A stretch of DNA of 64,000 nt from JAPKYZ01 sp033763835. Its GTDB lineage: Bacteria > Acidobacteriota > Terriglobia > Bryobacterales > Bryobacteraceae. The stretch covers positions 124,001 to 188,000 of the forward strand of contig JANRJS010000033.1 in the NCBI GenBank assembly GCA_033763835.1, in the 5' to 3' direction. Both the position numbers and the translations under genes were made by a program. Positions 18,542-27,697 of the stretch are shown in pieces (positions within the stretch are counted from its first letter, which is position 1; each line of letters starts with the position of its first letter). The notes beneath the pieces are model-generated. The model was given only the letters and a program-made list of their open reading frames with translations. It had not been told where the DNA came from and ran no database searches.

Positions 18542-20140
18542 ATGCTACCAGCCCTGCTGCTGCTTGCCCAAACGCCCGCCGTGCCGCCCATCCCCGCGAT
18601 GCCCGCGACGGTGGCGCACCAAGCCGACATCGCTTACTCGAACGTAGGGCAGCGTTCGGCCATGGATATCGTGCGTCCGAAGAACGCCACCGGACCGTTG
18701 CCCGCCGTTCTGCTGGTGCACGGCGGCGGATTCCGGCGCGGTCACCGCAACAGTTATCTACCCGTCGCGATCAAGCTCGCCGAGCGCGGTTACGTCGCGG
18801 CCACGGCGAGCTATCGTCTCGCGCCGCGCCACCAGTATCCGGCGGCGGTGGAGGACGTCAAAGCGGCGGTCGCGTTTCTGCGCGCCAACGCCGCGAAGTA
18901 CGCGATCGACCCGGCGCGCATCGGCGCGATGGGCGGTAGCGCGGGCGGTCACCTGGTGTTGATGCTCGGGCTAACGGGCTCGGGCGAGAGCGCCGTGCAA
19001 TGCGTGGTGAACTACTACGGACCCACCGATTTCACGCAGTCCTATTCGAAGAGCGTGGACGCCGCCGAAGTGCTGCCGCTCTTCCTGGGCGGTCATCTCG
19101 ACAAGAACCGGCGCATTCATCAGCACGCGAGCCCCATCCACTGGGTGACGCCGAACGCCGCTCCGACGCTCTCGATTCACGGCACCCAGGACACCTACGT
19201 CGCTTACGAACACTCGCTCTGGATCACGGAGCGCTTGGTCGCCGCGGGCGTCGAAGCCGAACTCGAAACCATCTCCGGTGCGGGACATGGGTTCAAAGGC
19301 GCGGACGCCGAGCGCGCCGAAGCTCGGGCGTTAGCGTTCTTCGACAAGCATCTGAAGACCGCGCCCGCGCAACGCAGGATCGTCGTCGCCGATCATGGCC
19401 CGCGCGGCGAGATCGTCGCGATGGAGTGGCCTTCCGGCCGCGAGTTGTGGACGCGGCCCAACAAGCGCGGCCACGACGTACAGAGTCTCGCGAACGGCAA
19501 CATCCTTTACACGATGGGCGCGGACAAGACCGTCGTCGAGGTAGACCGCAACGGCGCTACCGTGTGGAGCTATTCCGAAGGACTGGAGCACCCGCTCGCC
19601 GTGCAGCGCCTGCCGAACGGCAACACGCTGATCGGCGACGCGCGCTTGGGCAAGGTAATCGAGGTAACGCCGGATAAGAAGGTCGTCTGGAGTTATGAAA
19701 GCGCCGATCTCGCCAACATGCGCATGCGCAACGCGCGCCGCACGGACGCTGGGACCACGCTGATCGCGGTGGAGGCGGTCGCGAAGATTATCGAAGTCGA
19801 TGCGGCGGGCAAGATCGTTTGGCGGTGGCAAGCCCCCAACGGCGAAAATCGCCGCGCCTACCAGGCCATCCGATTGCCCAATGGCCGCACGCTGGTGAGC
19901 TTGAACGATCCCGGCGAAGTGGTGGAAGTCGAACGCGACGGCAAGATCGTGCGCTCCATCGGCGGCGCGAAGATGGACATCCAGATGGGCTGGGCGTCGG
20001 GCTTGGCGATTCTCGGCGATACGCTACTGATTTCCGACTACACCGGGCGGCGGCTACTCGAAGTGGACGCGCAGGGCCGCGTGGTAAACGAACTACGCAC
20101 GGGCGCGCGGACGGTGGCGAGCCTCGACGCCTTACGCTGA
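18542..20140 (+). CDS. Secreted alpha/beta-hydrolase (esterase) fused to a beta-propeller
   Basis: This protein is 532 residues long from the ATG at 18542. That start gives a short hydrophobic export signal (MLPALLLLAQTPA), and an earlier in-frame start would add unlike residues. Residues 20-270 form an HSL/BD-FAE-type esterase: oxyanion motif HGGGFRRG near residue 60, nucleophile elbow GGSAGG near residue 132 and catalytic-type histidine in GAGHGF near residue 240. From about residue 280 to the end, repeated strands such as GEIVAMEWPSGRELW, NGNILYTMGADKTVVEVDRNGATVWSY and NGNTLIGDARLGKVIEV form a PQQ/arylsulfotransferase-like propeller. The fusion may position the esterase on a polymer. It is divergent from the lipoprotein gene, with 36 bp between starts. 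Confidence 0.82.
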   Translation: MLPALLLLAQTPAVPPIPAMPATVAHQADIAYSNVGQRSAMDIVRPKNATGPLPAVLLVHGGGFRRGHRNSYLPVAIKLAERGYVAATASYRLAPRHQYPAAVEDVKAAVAFLRANAAKYAIDPARIGAMGGSAGGHLVLMLGLTGSGESAVQCVVNYYGPTDFTQSYSKSVDAAEVLPLFLGGHLDKNRRIHQHASPIHWVTPNAAPTLSIHGTQDTYVAYEHSLWITERLVAAGVEAELETISGAGHGFKGADAERAEARALAFFDKHLKTAPAQRRIVVADHGPRGEIVAMEWPSGRELWTRPNKRGHDVQSLANGNILYTMGADKTVVEVDRNGATVWSYSEGLEHPLAVQRLPNGNTLIGDARLGKVIEVTPDKKVVWSYESADLANMRMRNARRTDAGTTLIAVEAVAKIIEVDAAGKIVWRWQAPNGENRRAYQAIRLPNGRTLVSLNDPGEVVEVERDGKIVRSIGGAKMDIQMGWASGLAILGDTLLISDYTGRRLLEVDAQGRVVNELRTGARTVASLDALR

Positions 20141-20146
20141 GCGTCG

Positions 20147-21592
20147 CTAAGCCAATCTCGCTCGCGTTTCGAGCAGCGGGCGTGCCGGGTTGTACTTCGG
20201 ATTCGGCTCCGGCACGCGCGACCCGCAGGACTCGATCCATCGCGCCAATTGACGCTTCAAGCTCGCGGCGCGGTCCGGCTGCGACGCGGCGAGGTTGCGC
20301 GATTCGCCAATGTCCTCGCGCAAGTTGAATAGCTCTAGACGCTCACCCACGCGGTATGCACCCTTGTCGTCGATCGAATCGCCGAACGACCAGATAAGCT
20401 TCCAATCGCCATCCCGGTCACTATCGCGAAGGACGGCGGACGGTGTCGCCGCCCAGCGCACGTCGTAGAACGGCATGTACCAATAAAGCGGCCTCGGAGC
20501 GATGGTCCCGCCACGCAAAAGCGGCGCGATGTCCACCCCGTCGAGCGTGTGTTGCGGCATCTTCGCATCCGCCGCCGCGGCGAACGTCGGCATCAAATCC
20601 ACCGCATGCACCGGAGTGTCCACCACCGCTTTCTTAGCGCCGGGCCAACGCACGATCATCGGCACGCGAATGCCGCCTTCGTACGCCGAGCCTTTGCCCT
20701 CGCGCAGCGGCGCGTTCGAGAACTCGCGGCGGCCTTCCGTCAATTGCGTACTTTCGGGATGCGGCTGCCACGTGCGATGGACGCCGCCATTGTCGGAGAG
20801 GAACACGACGATCGTGCGCCCCGCGAGTTTCATCTCGTCGAGCGCGGCAGTTAAGCGTCCAACCGAAGCGTCGAAATGCTCGATGGCCGCGAGGTACGTC
20901 GCGTTATTGAAACCCGTCTCCGGATACCCGGAATCGCGGTACTTCGCGATCAGCTTGTCCGGCGCGGACACCGGTCCATGGATCGTGTGATGCGCGAGGT
21001 AGCAGAAGAACGGGCGCTCGCGATTGGCGCGCATGAACTCGATCGCTTCGTTCGTTAACCGGTCCACCGCCTTGTCGCCGGTACCGGTTTCGCGCGCGCC
21101 GAACGGCTTTGCCACCACGTCGAACCCGTAGTGCGCCGCCGCGTCCGCGTTGAGACTCGTGTAGTTGCCGTCGGCGTTCGCGGTGAGGTGCCACTTGCCG
21201 AGACACGCGGTTCGATATCCGGCGCTTCGCATCGCGTGGGGCAGCGTGAACTCGCCGCGCGTCAAACTCTCGCGGAACGGCTCTTCGCGCACGCGCGCTT
21301 GCGGATAGCCGTAGTAGGGGATCACGTGCCACATCTTGTGCCGCGCCGTGTATTGGCCCGTCATGATCGTCGCGCGCGTCGGCGTGCATTGCGGCGTGAC
21401 GTAGGCTTGCGTGAATCGCACACCCTCGCTCGCCAACCGGTCGAGATTCGGCGTCGGGACAAGCCGATTGCCTTGCGATCCGATCGACGCCCAGCCCTGA
21501 TCGTCGGTGAGAACGAACAGAATGTTCGGCCGCGACGATTGCGCCATCGCCGAGGCGAGCCCCGTGACGGCGAAGGCGCGGCGCGTGATCAT
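20147..21592 (-). CDS. Secreted sulfatase (type I, Cys-type)
   Basis: This 481-residue sulfatase starts at the ATG at 21592, giving a Tat-like or short signal region (MITRRAFAVTGLASAMAQ) before the catalytic domain PNILFVLTDDQGW. The formylglycine site C-x-P-x-R is present as CTPTR in TPQCTPTRATIMTGQY near residue 72, and metal and substrate residues follow in CLGKWHL and FLSDNGG. It hydrolyses sulfate esters, probably of polysaccharides, after activation by a formylglycine-generating enzyme or an anaerobic maturase that is not in this window. The gene ends six bases from the convergent esterase and begins 17 bases from the divergent FG-GAP gene. Confidence 0.9.
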   Translation of the reverse strand: MITRRAFAVTGLASAMAQSSRPNILFVLTDDQGWASIGSQGNRLVPTPNLDRLASEGVRFTQAYVTPQCTPTRATIMTGQYTARHKMWHVIPYYGYPQARVREEPFRESLTRGEFTLPHAMRSAGYRTACLGKWHLTANADGNYTSLNADAAAHYGFDVVAKPFGARETGTGDKAVDRLTNEAIEFMRANRERPFFCYLAHHTIHGPVSAPDKLIAKYRDSGYPETGFNNATYLAAIEHFDASVGRLTAALDEMKLAGRTIVVFLSDNGGVHRTWQPHPESTQLTEGRREFSNAPLREGKGSAYEGGIRVPMIVRWPGAKKAVVDTPVHAVDLMPTFAAAADAKMPQHTLDGVDIAPLLRGGTIAPRPLYWYMPFYDVRWAATPSAVLRDSDRDGDWKLIWSFGDSIDDKGAYRVGERLELFNLREDIGESRNLAASQPDRAASLKRQLARWIESCGSRVPEPNPKYNPARPLLETRARLA

Positions 21593-21609
21593 TCGGTCAT
21601 CATACAGGT

Positions 21610-22872
21610 GTGCTGGCGTTGCTCCTTTTGGCGGCCGAGTGGACGGTGCATCCCCTGCCATTCACGCACTCGTCCGGCGAAACCGCGCGCAAACGCCTGC
21701 CCGCGACCATGGGCGGCGGACTCGCCGTTTGGGATTTCGACGGCGACGGCAAGCTCGATTTGTTCTTTACGAACGGAGCGGGCCGCGCTCCGGCGCTCTT
21801 GCGAAATCTCGGCGGAATGAAGTTCGAACGGCTAGCGAAAAGCTTCGCCGGAGACACCGATACGTTCGGCGCGGCGGTCTCGAGCGAAGGTCTCGCACTG
21901 TGCGGCCTGCGCAGTTTGGTTGTCTATCGACACGACGGCAAGCGGATCGAACTCGACAACAAGAAGCGCTGGTCGGTCGGCGCGGCGTGGTTCGACTTCG
22001 ATTCGGACGGCGACCTCGATCTTTTCGTCGTCAACTACGTCCGCTACGATCCGGCGACCGAACCCGAGTGCAAAGTCGACGGTAAGCCCGATTTCTGCCA
22101 CCCCCGCTACTACGACGCGCAGCCGAACGCCCTCTTTCGCAACGATAACGGGACTTTCGCCGATGTGAGCGAGGAGTCGGGCATCGCCGCCCACTTGGGC
22201 AAAGGCATGGGAGTCGCCGTCGCGGATTTCGACGGCGATGCCCGGCTCGATCTCTTCGTCACCAACGACCGTATGCCCGCTTTCCTGTTTCACAACGAAG
22301 GCGGCAAGTTCACGGAGATCGCGTTCGAGGCGGGTGTCGCCGTACCCTTCGATGGCAAGCCCGTCTCCGGCATGGGCGCCGACACGCAGGATTTCGACAA
22401 CGACGGCAAGCCCGATCTGGTTTACACTGCCCTGCGCGACGAGACGTTTCCTCTCTACCGGAACACCGGCGCCGGTTTCGAGGAGGTCACCGCGAAGACG
22501 CGATTCGGACCGCTGGCTCGGCAGATGGCCGGGTGGGGCATCGCCTTCGCCGATCTCGACAACGACGGTTGGCGCGATATCGCCGTGGCCCGGAGCGACG
22601 CGTTGTCCAACCGCCCGGAGCCGTTGAGCTGGTTCCGCAACTTAGAAGGCACTGGGTTTGAGAGGCGAACCTTGCCCGCCGTCCCAGCGATGTATCGGGG
22701 ACTCGTCGCCGCCGACCTTGATGGCGACGGCTGCGAGGACCTCGTCGTCTCCGCCCTCAATGCGCAGGCGCTGGTGCTGCGCAATCCGTGCGCGAATCCG
22801 AAAGGCGGCGCGCGGCGGCAGTTTTTGGGATCGACGACGCTCGGCTACGGGTCTTCGCTATGGTTGCGTTAG
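21610..22872 (+). CDS. FG-GAP/VCBS repeat protein (CRTAC1-like), short form
   Basis: This 420-residue protein starts with GTG at 21610 and a short hydrophobic leader (MLALLLLAAEW). It is built of repeated calcium-binding propeller blades with D-x-D-x-D-G motifs: DFDGDGKLDLFF, DFDSDGDLDLFVVNY, DFDGDARLDLFVTND, DFDNDGKPDLVY, DLDNDGWRDIAVA and DLDGDGCEDLVVSA. Related proteins of about 550 residues end with an ASPIC/UnbV domain. Here the protein stops shortly after the last blade, so that domain is absent or lost. The stop overlaps the start of the TPR gene by 13 bases, which suggests coupled translation. It is likely exported. Confidence 0.82.
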   Translation: MLALLLLAAEWTVHPLPFTHSSGETARKRLPATMGGGLAVWDFDGDGKLDLFFTNGAGRAPALLRNLGGMKFERLAKSFAGDTDTFGAAVSSEGLALCGLRSLVVYRHDGKRIELDNKKRWSVGAAWFDFDSDGDLDLFVVNYVRYDPATEPECKVDGKPDFCHPRYYDAQPNALFRNDNGTFADVSEESGIAAHLGKGMGVAVADFDGDARLDLFVTNDRMPAFLFHNEGGKFTEIAFEAGVAVPFDGKPVSGMGADTQDFDNDGKPDLVYTALRDETFPLYRNTGAGFEEVTAKTRFGPLARQMAGWGIAFADLDNDGWRDIAVARSDALSNRPEPLSWFRNLEGTGFERRTLPAVPAMYRGLVAADLDGDGCEDLVVSALNAQALVLRNPCANPKGGARRQFLGSTTLGYGSSLWLR

Positions 22873-23558
22873 CGCTACTCGGTCTTTTCGCGCAAGACCC
22901 GTCGCAACAGGCCGCCGCCGCGATGCAGGCCGGGCGCTTCGCCGAAGCGGAGAAGATCTATCGCGCGCTGGTGAAACAACAACCGTCGTTCGCGCCGTGG
23001 CACGCGAATCTCGGCCTCGCGCTGCATTCGCAAAAACGGTTCACGGAGGCGATCGCTCCGCTGGAGCGCGCGATGAAACTCGGCGGCGACGCGCGCCTCG
23101 CGCAAGTGCTCGCCATCGATTACGTCCAAGCCAAGCGTTGGGCCGACGCCGCGCCGCTGCTCGAAAAGCAGCGCAAGTTTCGCGATGCCGCACACGCCTG
23201 GTGGCAGGCACGGCAATACGACAAAGCCCGCCCGCTGTACGAGCGCTTGGAGCAAGACTTCGCCGACAACCCCGAATTCAACTTCGAATACGGCGACCTG
23301 CTCGCGAGAATCGACGGCGCGGAGGCTGCATTGCCGTATCTCGAAAAAGCGCAGGCGCTGCTGCCCGCGCGAGCCGCGCTCGGGAAAGCTTACGTCGAGT
23401 TGTCCCGCTGGGCGGACGCGATTCCGCACCTCGAAGCCGCCGCGCCCGCCGATCCCGATCTACTCTTGCCGCTCAGCCGCGCCTACAAAGAAAATGGGCG
23501 CGCCGCCGATGCGGATCGCGCCCTGATCGAATACAAAAAGCGCCAACGGCCTCAATAA
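22860..23558 (+). CDS. TPR-repeat protein with signal sequence
   Basis: This protein has 232 residues from the ATG at 22860, which overlaps the preceding stop. The N-terminus (MVALALLGLFAQD) looks like a short signal peptide. The remainder consists of about five TPR-like helix pairs: AAAAMQAGRFAEAEKIYRALV, FAPWHANLGLALHSQKRFTEAIAPLERA, DYVQAKRWADAAPLLEK and others. TPR arrays bind partner proteins. Coupling to the FG-GAP gene upstream suggests the two work together outside the cytoplasm, which is inference. The frame continues upstream of the chosen start, but those residues are Arg-rich and antisense-like. Confidence 0.8.
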   Translation: MVALALLGLFAQDPSQQAAAAMQAGRFAEAEKIYRALVKQQPSFAPWHANLGLALHSQKRFTEAIAPLERAMKLGGDARLAQVLAIDYVQAKRWADAAPLLEKQRKFRDAAHAWWQARQYDKARPLYERLEQDFADNPEFNFEYGDLLARIDGAEAALPYLEKAQALLPARAALGKAYVELSRWADAIPHLEAAAPADPDLLLPLSRAYKENGRAADADRALIEYKKRQRPQ

Positions 23559-23561
23559 CCG

Positions 23562-26500
23562 CTAGAACTGAATCCGAATGCCCAGCTGAATGTTTCGCGG
23601 ACCCACGTTCGTGGTCCCCGTGACGCGCCCGAAATCGGCGCTACCCACCGTCGTGTTGGCTCTCCCGAATTGCGGAGTGTTGGTCATGTTGAACATCTCC
23701 GCGCGGAACTGCGCTTTGAAGCGCTCCATGAAAGTGAAGTTCTTCAGGATCGCGAGATCGGCGTGACGCGTCGGGCCGAACCGGATGTTCGGAATCCAGC
23801 GCGGAGCGTTGCCGATTTCGTAGGTGCCCGGCTGTGTGAACGCCGCCGTATTGAACCAGCGGTCGGGCGTCGGATTATCGGAGGCCGCCTGCTTCAGGTC
23901 CGCGACGTTGGGCCGCTGCACCTGGAAACCGTAGTTGGCGAGCGTATTCGCGGCGGTGAAACCGAGCGGTAAACCGCTTGAGAAGCGGACGATGCTCGAC
24001 ACTTGCCAGCCGCCCAGAACGGCGTTCGCCACGCCGCCCATGCTCGACCCGAACTTCTTGCCTTTGCCGATGGGCAGCGCGTAGACCAGGGTGTTTACGA
24101 AGCTCTGGGGCAGATCGTGAGCGGAGATCGAACGGTCGGCGCGCTGGTCGTAGTAATTGCGCATGGTGTCGCCCACTTCCCAACCCTGCCATTCGCTCGC
24201 GTTGTCGATCACCTTCGACCATTGATAAGTGGTGAGCAAATTGAGACCGCTCGCCATCTGCCAGTTGTAGCGAACGACGAGGGCGTTGAACGACGCGCTC
24301 GCGCCGGGCGTATCGCCCGACAGATTGACCGCCGTGAAGTGCGGATGCGGACGCAGTAGACGCTGCTGGGGAACCGTCGCGCCCGCGAGAACGCCGGTGG
24401 TAATGATTCCCCGAAACGGATTGGCGACCGGCGCATCGAGCGCCGAGCCTCGGCTCAAATACACCGGGTCGAGCTGATTCGCTTGCTGGCCGGTTCCGTA
24501 CAGCAGCTTGCGGCTCTGCGAACCGGTATAGCCGACCTCGAGCACCATGCCCTTGGCGATCTCGTACTGGATATCGAAGGAGAAGTTCTGCACGTAGCCC
24601 AGCGGGTGGTGGCGCGAGAACGCGTTCACCGAATCGCCGACTTGGGTTAGCAGTCCGCGGCTCGCACCCGCCGGCTGGATGAAGCCTTGCGGGAACGGAT
24701 TCGACAACGGCGCGGCAGGGTTGGGATTAATGCCGTCGCCGCCGACCGTCGAAACCCACGTCGTGGTGGTCGAGAAGCCCTGGTTGGTGCCGCCGCCGGT
24801 CTGCGGATAGAAGATTCCGTAGCCGCCGCGGAGCACTACTTTGTCCGTCAGCTTATACGCCATCCCGATGCGCGGGGCGAGATTCAGCCACGTGGTGTTC
24901 CAAGCGCCTTGGCCGGGCTGCACGAACACCAGTCCGCCACGGAGCGGCAACCCCGTTTGCGCCGCCAAGGGACTCGCGATATCGAAATCGAAATTGTTGA
25001 GGCGGTTGTAGCGCTCCGTGCGCCCGAGTTGGGCTTCCCAGCGCAAGCCCATGTGGATCGTTAAGCGCCGCGTGGCGCGCCACGAATCCTGGAAGTACGC
25101 GCCGTGGTACATCGCCGTGGTCGCCGTCGCGAAGCCGATCGGCGCGCTGCCCGAAGCGCCCGCGCCCAGCAGCAGCGAAGCGATGCCGTTGCCCGATACA
25201 TTCGACGTCTGAGTCACCGGATTGCCCGATGTCAATCCGCGATTGAAGCTGAATTCCGGCGTGTTGAAGTCGGTGTTGTTCAGCCGCGCCATTTCGCCCA
25301 GCCAGCCGAACTTCAGGCTGTGGCTGCCGAGTTCCTTGGTCAGATTCACCTGCAAGTTATGCGTCTCGCGGGGGACGTTCAGGAAGCGGCGGTTGAACAA
25401 CGACGCGTAATTCTGGACACCGAAGCCGGGATAGGTCTGCGCCTGGAATTGCGAAACCAGCGACGGCGCGAATCCAAGCGTGGTCGCGTTCAAGCCCTGC
25501 GAGGGCGAATTCTGATTCTCGCGCCACCGGCCGGAGCCCAGCAGCACGTTGATCACCCACGTCGGCGTCGGCGTGATCGTGGTTCCGATCACTACATGAT
25601 GCCGCGGGTTGACGTCCGAAAAGTTCGTATCCGCGCCGTTGCCGAAAAATTGCGGCGCCACGTTCTCTTGCCAAGCTTTCGTCAAGCGGCCGAACATCGT
25701 CCACTTCTCGCTCTTCGCCCAGTCGATCCGTACGTCGAAGCGGTCGTTGACCGTCTTGGTCACGCCGGTAGCGACGAAGTTATTGCCGTTGGTGAACTGG
25801 ACGCCCGGCGTATTGGGCGAGGGATAGAACGTCACGACCTTCGAGCCGACCGAATCGAACCGCGAGGTGGGAATCCGGTTGCCCGCGAACGGCGACCGCG
25901 TTAGAACGCCGTTCACTGTGGCGGTCGTGGCCGGATCGTAAATCGTCGACAACGCGCCGTTGGCGTTAAAGGTTTGCGAGAAATCGCCCGCGCGTTCGAG
26001 CGCTGTGGGCACCGTGGAAACGTTAGTTCCAGGATTTCCTTGCCGCATCCCCTCGTACGTTCCGAAGAAGTACAGCCGCTTGCTGCGAATAATCGGGCCG
26101 CCGAACGATCCGCCAAACTGATTGCGCTGGAAGATCACACGCTTCTGGCCGGTGCGATTGTTGGCCCAGCTATTGGCGTCGAGCTTGTCGTTCCGCAAGA
26201 ACTCGAACACCGATCCGTGAAACTCGTTCGAGCCTCCGCGGGTGATCATATTTACCGCGCCGCCGTCCGATTTGCCGAACTGCGCGTCGAACTGATTACG
26301 CTGAATATTCACTTCCTGCACGCTATCGACCGAGGGCGAGGCGATCAATCCGCCCCAGTCCACCGCCGCCGCCGGAACGCCGTCGATCAGCGTCAAGCCC
26401 GCTTGGCCGCGGCCGCCGTTCATCGAGAAGCGATTGTGATTCTGATCCTGCGTGGCCTGCGAAATGCCCGTGCGTACGGCGATCACGCCCGCGTTGACGT

Positions 26501-26969
26501 GGACGAAGCCGAACGGATTGCGCGCGTTCACCGGCAGATCGAGCACCGTCTGCTGGTCTAGCGTCACGGCGCGATTCGCGGTCTGCGTATCGAGCAGCGT
26601 CACGCCCGCCGACACCTCGACGATCTGCGTCACCTCGCCAATCTGCAGCGCGATATTCATTTCGAGCGTCTGGTTCACGCGCAACACGGCGCCGGTCTGC
26701 ACGCTCTTGCGGAAGCCCGCCGTCTCGGCGCTGACTTCATAGGTGCCCGGAATCATCTGCGAAAAGATGAACTGCCCCTCGGCGTTGGTGGCGGTATTTC
26801 GGGTGTCGTTGGTGGCTTCGTTCCGTAAACGTACGGTGGCGTTAGGAACGGCCGCGCCGTTGGGATCGGTGACGACGCCGGTAATCGTTCCGGTGAACGT
26901 TTGCGCGGCGATTGGGAGCAAACACAGCAGAGTGACGGTAGCGAGCCGACTGAGCCTCATCATGCGCAT
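23562..26969 (-). CDS. Oar-like TonB-dependent outer-membrane receptor
   Basis: This 1135-residue protein has a signal peptide (LATVTLLCLLPIAAQ, residues 8-22), a carboxypeptidase-regulatory-like domain (TFTGTITGVVTDPNGAAVPNATV, residues 24-105), a plug domain (about 120-240, with VDSVQEVNIQRNQFDAQFGKSDGG) and a long beta-barrel ending in aromatic residue F (GIRIQF). This architecture is abundant in Acidobacteriota and resembles Myxococcus Oar. It probably imports large oligosaccharides or peptides using TonB energy. No SusD partner is adjacent. The start lies 50 bp from the divergent DUF1080 gene, and the end is three bases from the convergent TPR gene. Confidence 0.92.
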   Translation of the reverse strand: MRMMRLSRLATVTLLCLLPIAAQTFTGTITGVVTDPNGAAVPNATVRLRNEATNDTRNTATNAEGQFIFSQMIPGTYEVSAETAGFRKSVQTGAVLRVNQTLEMNIALQIGEVTQIVEVSAGVTLLDTQTANRAVTLDQQTVLDLPVNARNPFGFVHVNAGVIAVRTGISQATQDQNHNRFSMNGGRGQAGLTLIDGVPAAAVDWGGLIASPSVDSVQEVNIQRNQFDAQFGKSDGGAVNMITRGGSNEFHGSVFEFLRNDKLDANSWANNRTGQKRVIFQRNQFGGSFGGPIIRSKRLYFFGTYEGMRQGNPGTNVSTVPTALERAGDFSQTFNANGALSTIYDPATTATVNGVLTRSPFAGNRIPTSRFDSVGSKVVTFYPSPNTPGVQFTNGNNFVATGVTKTVNDRFDVRIDWAKSEKWTMFGRLTKAWQENVAPQFFGNGADTNFSDVNPRHHVVIGTTITPTPTWVINVLLGSGRWRENQNSPSQGLNATTLGFAPSLVSQFQAQTYPGFGVQNYASLFNRRFLNVPRETHNLQVNLTKELGSHSLKFGWLGEMARLNNTDFNTPEFSFNRGLTSGNPVTQTSNVSGNGIASLLLGAGASGSAPIGFATATTAMYHGAYFQDSWRATRRLTIHMGLRWEAQLGRTERYNRLNNFDFDIASPLAAQTGLPLRGGLVFVQPGQGAWNTTWLNLAPRIGMAYKLTDKVVLRGGYGIFYPQTGGGTNQGFSTTTTWVSTVGGDGINPNPAAPLSNPFPQGFIQPAGASRGLLTQVGDSVNAFSRHHPLGYVQNFSFDIQYEIAKGMVLEVGYTGSQSRKLLYGTGQQANQLDPVYLSRGSALDAPVANPFRGIITTGVLAGATVPQQRLLRPHPHFTAVNLSGDTPGASASFNALVVRYNWQMASGLNLLTTYQWSKVIDNASEWQGWEVGDTMRNYYDQRADRSISAHDLPQSFVNTLVYALPIGKGKKFGSSMGGVANAVLGGWQVSSIVRFSSGLPLGFTAANTLANYGFQVQRPNVADLKQAASDNPTPDRWFNTAAFTQPGTYEIGNAPRWIPNIRFGPTRHADLAILKNFTFMERFKAQFRAEMFNMTNTPQFGRANTTVGSADFGRVTGTTNVGPRNIQLGIRIQF

Positions 26970-27019
26970 GACACTATCACAGTTTCGTTGTAGACACGGG
27001 AGGCATATACTGAGGCGCG

Positions 27020-27697
27020 ATGCGTTCTTTCGTTTTCCTGCTGGCGTTTCCCGCCCTCGCGCAGACCCCGCTCTTCGGTCCGGACCTGATGTCGCGGTGG
27101 CATATCAGCGAAGTCAACCATCACGGCAACACCAAGGCCTGGAAGTTCGAGAACGGGGTCCTTTCCGTTACCCAGGACACACCCGGCAACGGCGGCATTC
27201 TGCTGACGAATAAGACTTACAAGAATTTCGAGGTGACGATCGAAATCAAGCCGGATTACGGTTGCGACGGCGGGCTGTTCCTGCGCTCCACCGAAAAGGG
27301 CGAGGCGTATCAAGTTCTGATCGACTACCTCGACGGCGGTACGGTCGCGGGCATTTACGGCGAGCGGCTGCCCGAACTCAATAAAAACGAACCCGCCGAG
27401 GGCCGCATCCCCCCCGCCGAAGGCGGCATCCGCAAAGGCTGGCGCGACTTCTGGAAGAAGGACGACTGGAACACCCTGCGCGCCCGGATCGAGGGCGATG
27501 TCCCGCACATCCAGGTGTGGCTAAACGGCCACCAGACCGTCGATTGGACGGCGAAGAAAAACTACCTGCCCGGCGGAGCGACTTCCGGGATGATCGCCTT
27601 GCAGACGCACCGCACCAATCCCGAGGGCAAGAACCAGCGCTGGGTACCCGGCGGATTTCACCGGTATCGCAACATGACAGTCCGCGAGCTCCCGTGA
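27020..27697 (+). CDS. Secreted DUF1080 / 3-keto-disaccharide hydrolase-like protein
   Basis: This 225-residue protein has a signal peptide (FVFLLAFPALAQ) and the DUF1080 jelly-roll domain: WKFENGVLSVTQD, YKNFEVTIEIKPDYGCDGGLFLRS near residue 70 and WNTLRARIEGDVPHIQVWLNG near residue 155. The family is related to laminin-G/glucanase folds and includes 3-keto-glycoside hydrolases. The precise substrate is unknown. Its stop overlaps the GTG start of the aldolase gene (GTGA at 27694), so the two are translationally coupled, which is consistent with sugar breakdown. Confidence 0.88.
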   Translation: MRSFVFLLAFPALAQTPLFGPDLMSRWHISEVNHHGNTKAWKFENGVLSVTQDTPGNGGILLTNKTYKNFEVTIEIKPDYGCDGGLFLRSTEKGEAYQVLIDYLDGGTVAGIYGERLPELNKNEPAEGRIPPAEGGIRKGWRDFWKKDDWNTLRARIEGDVPHIQVWLNGHQTVDWTAKKNYLPGGATSGMIALQTHRTNPEGKNQRWVPGGFHRYRNMTVRELP

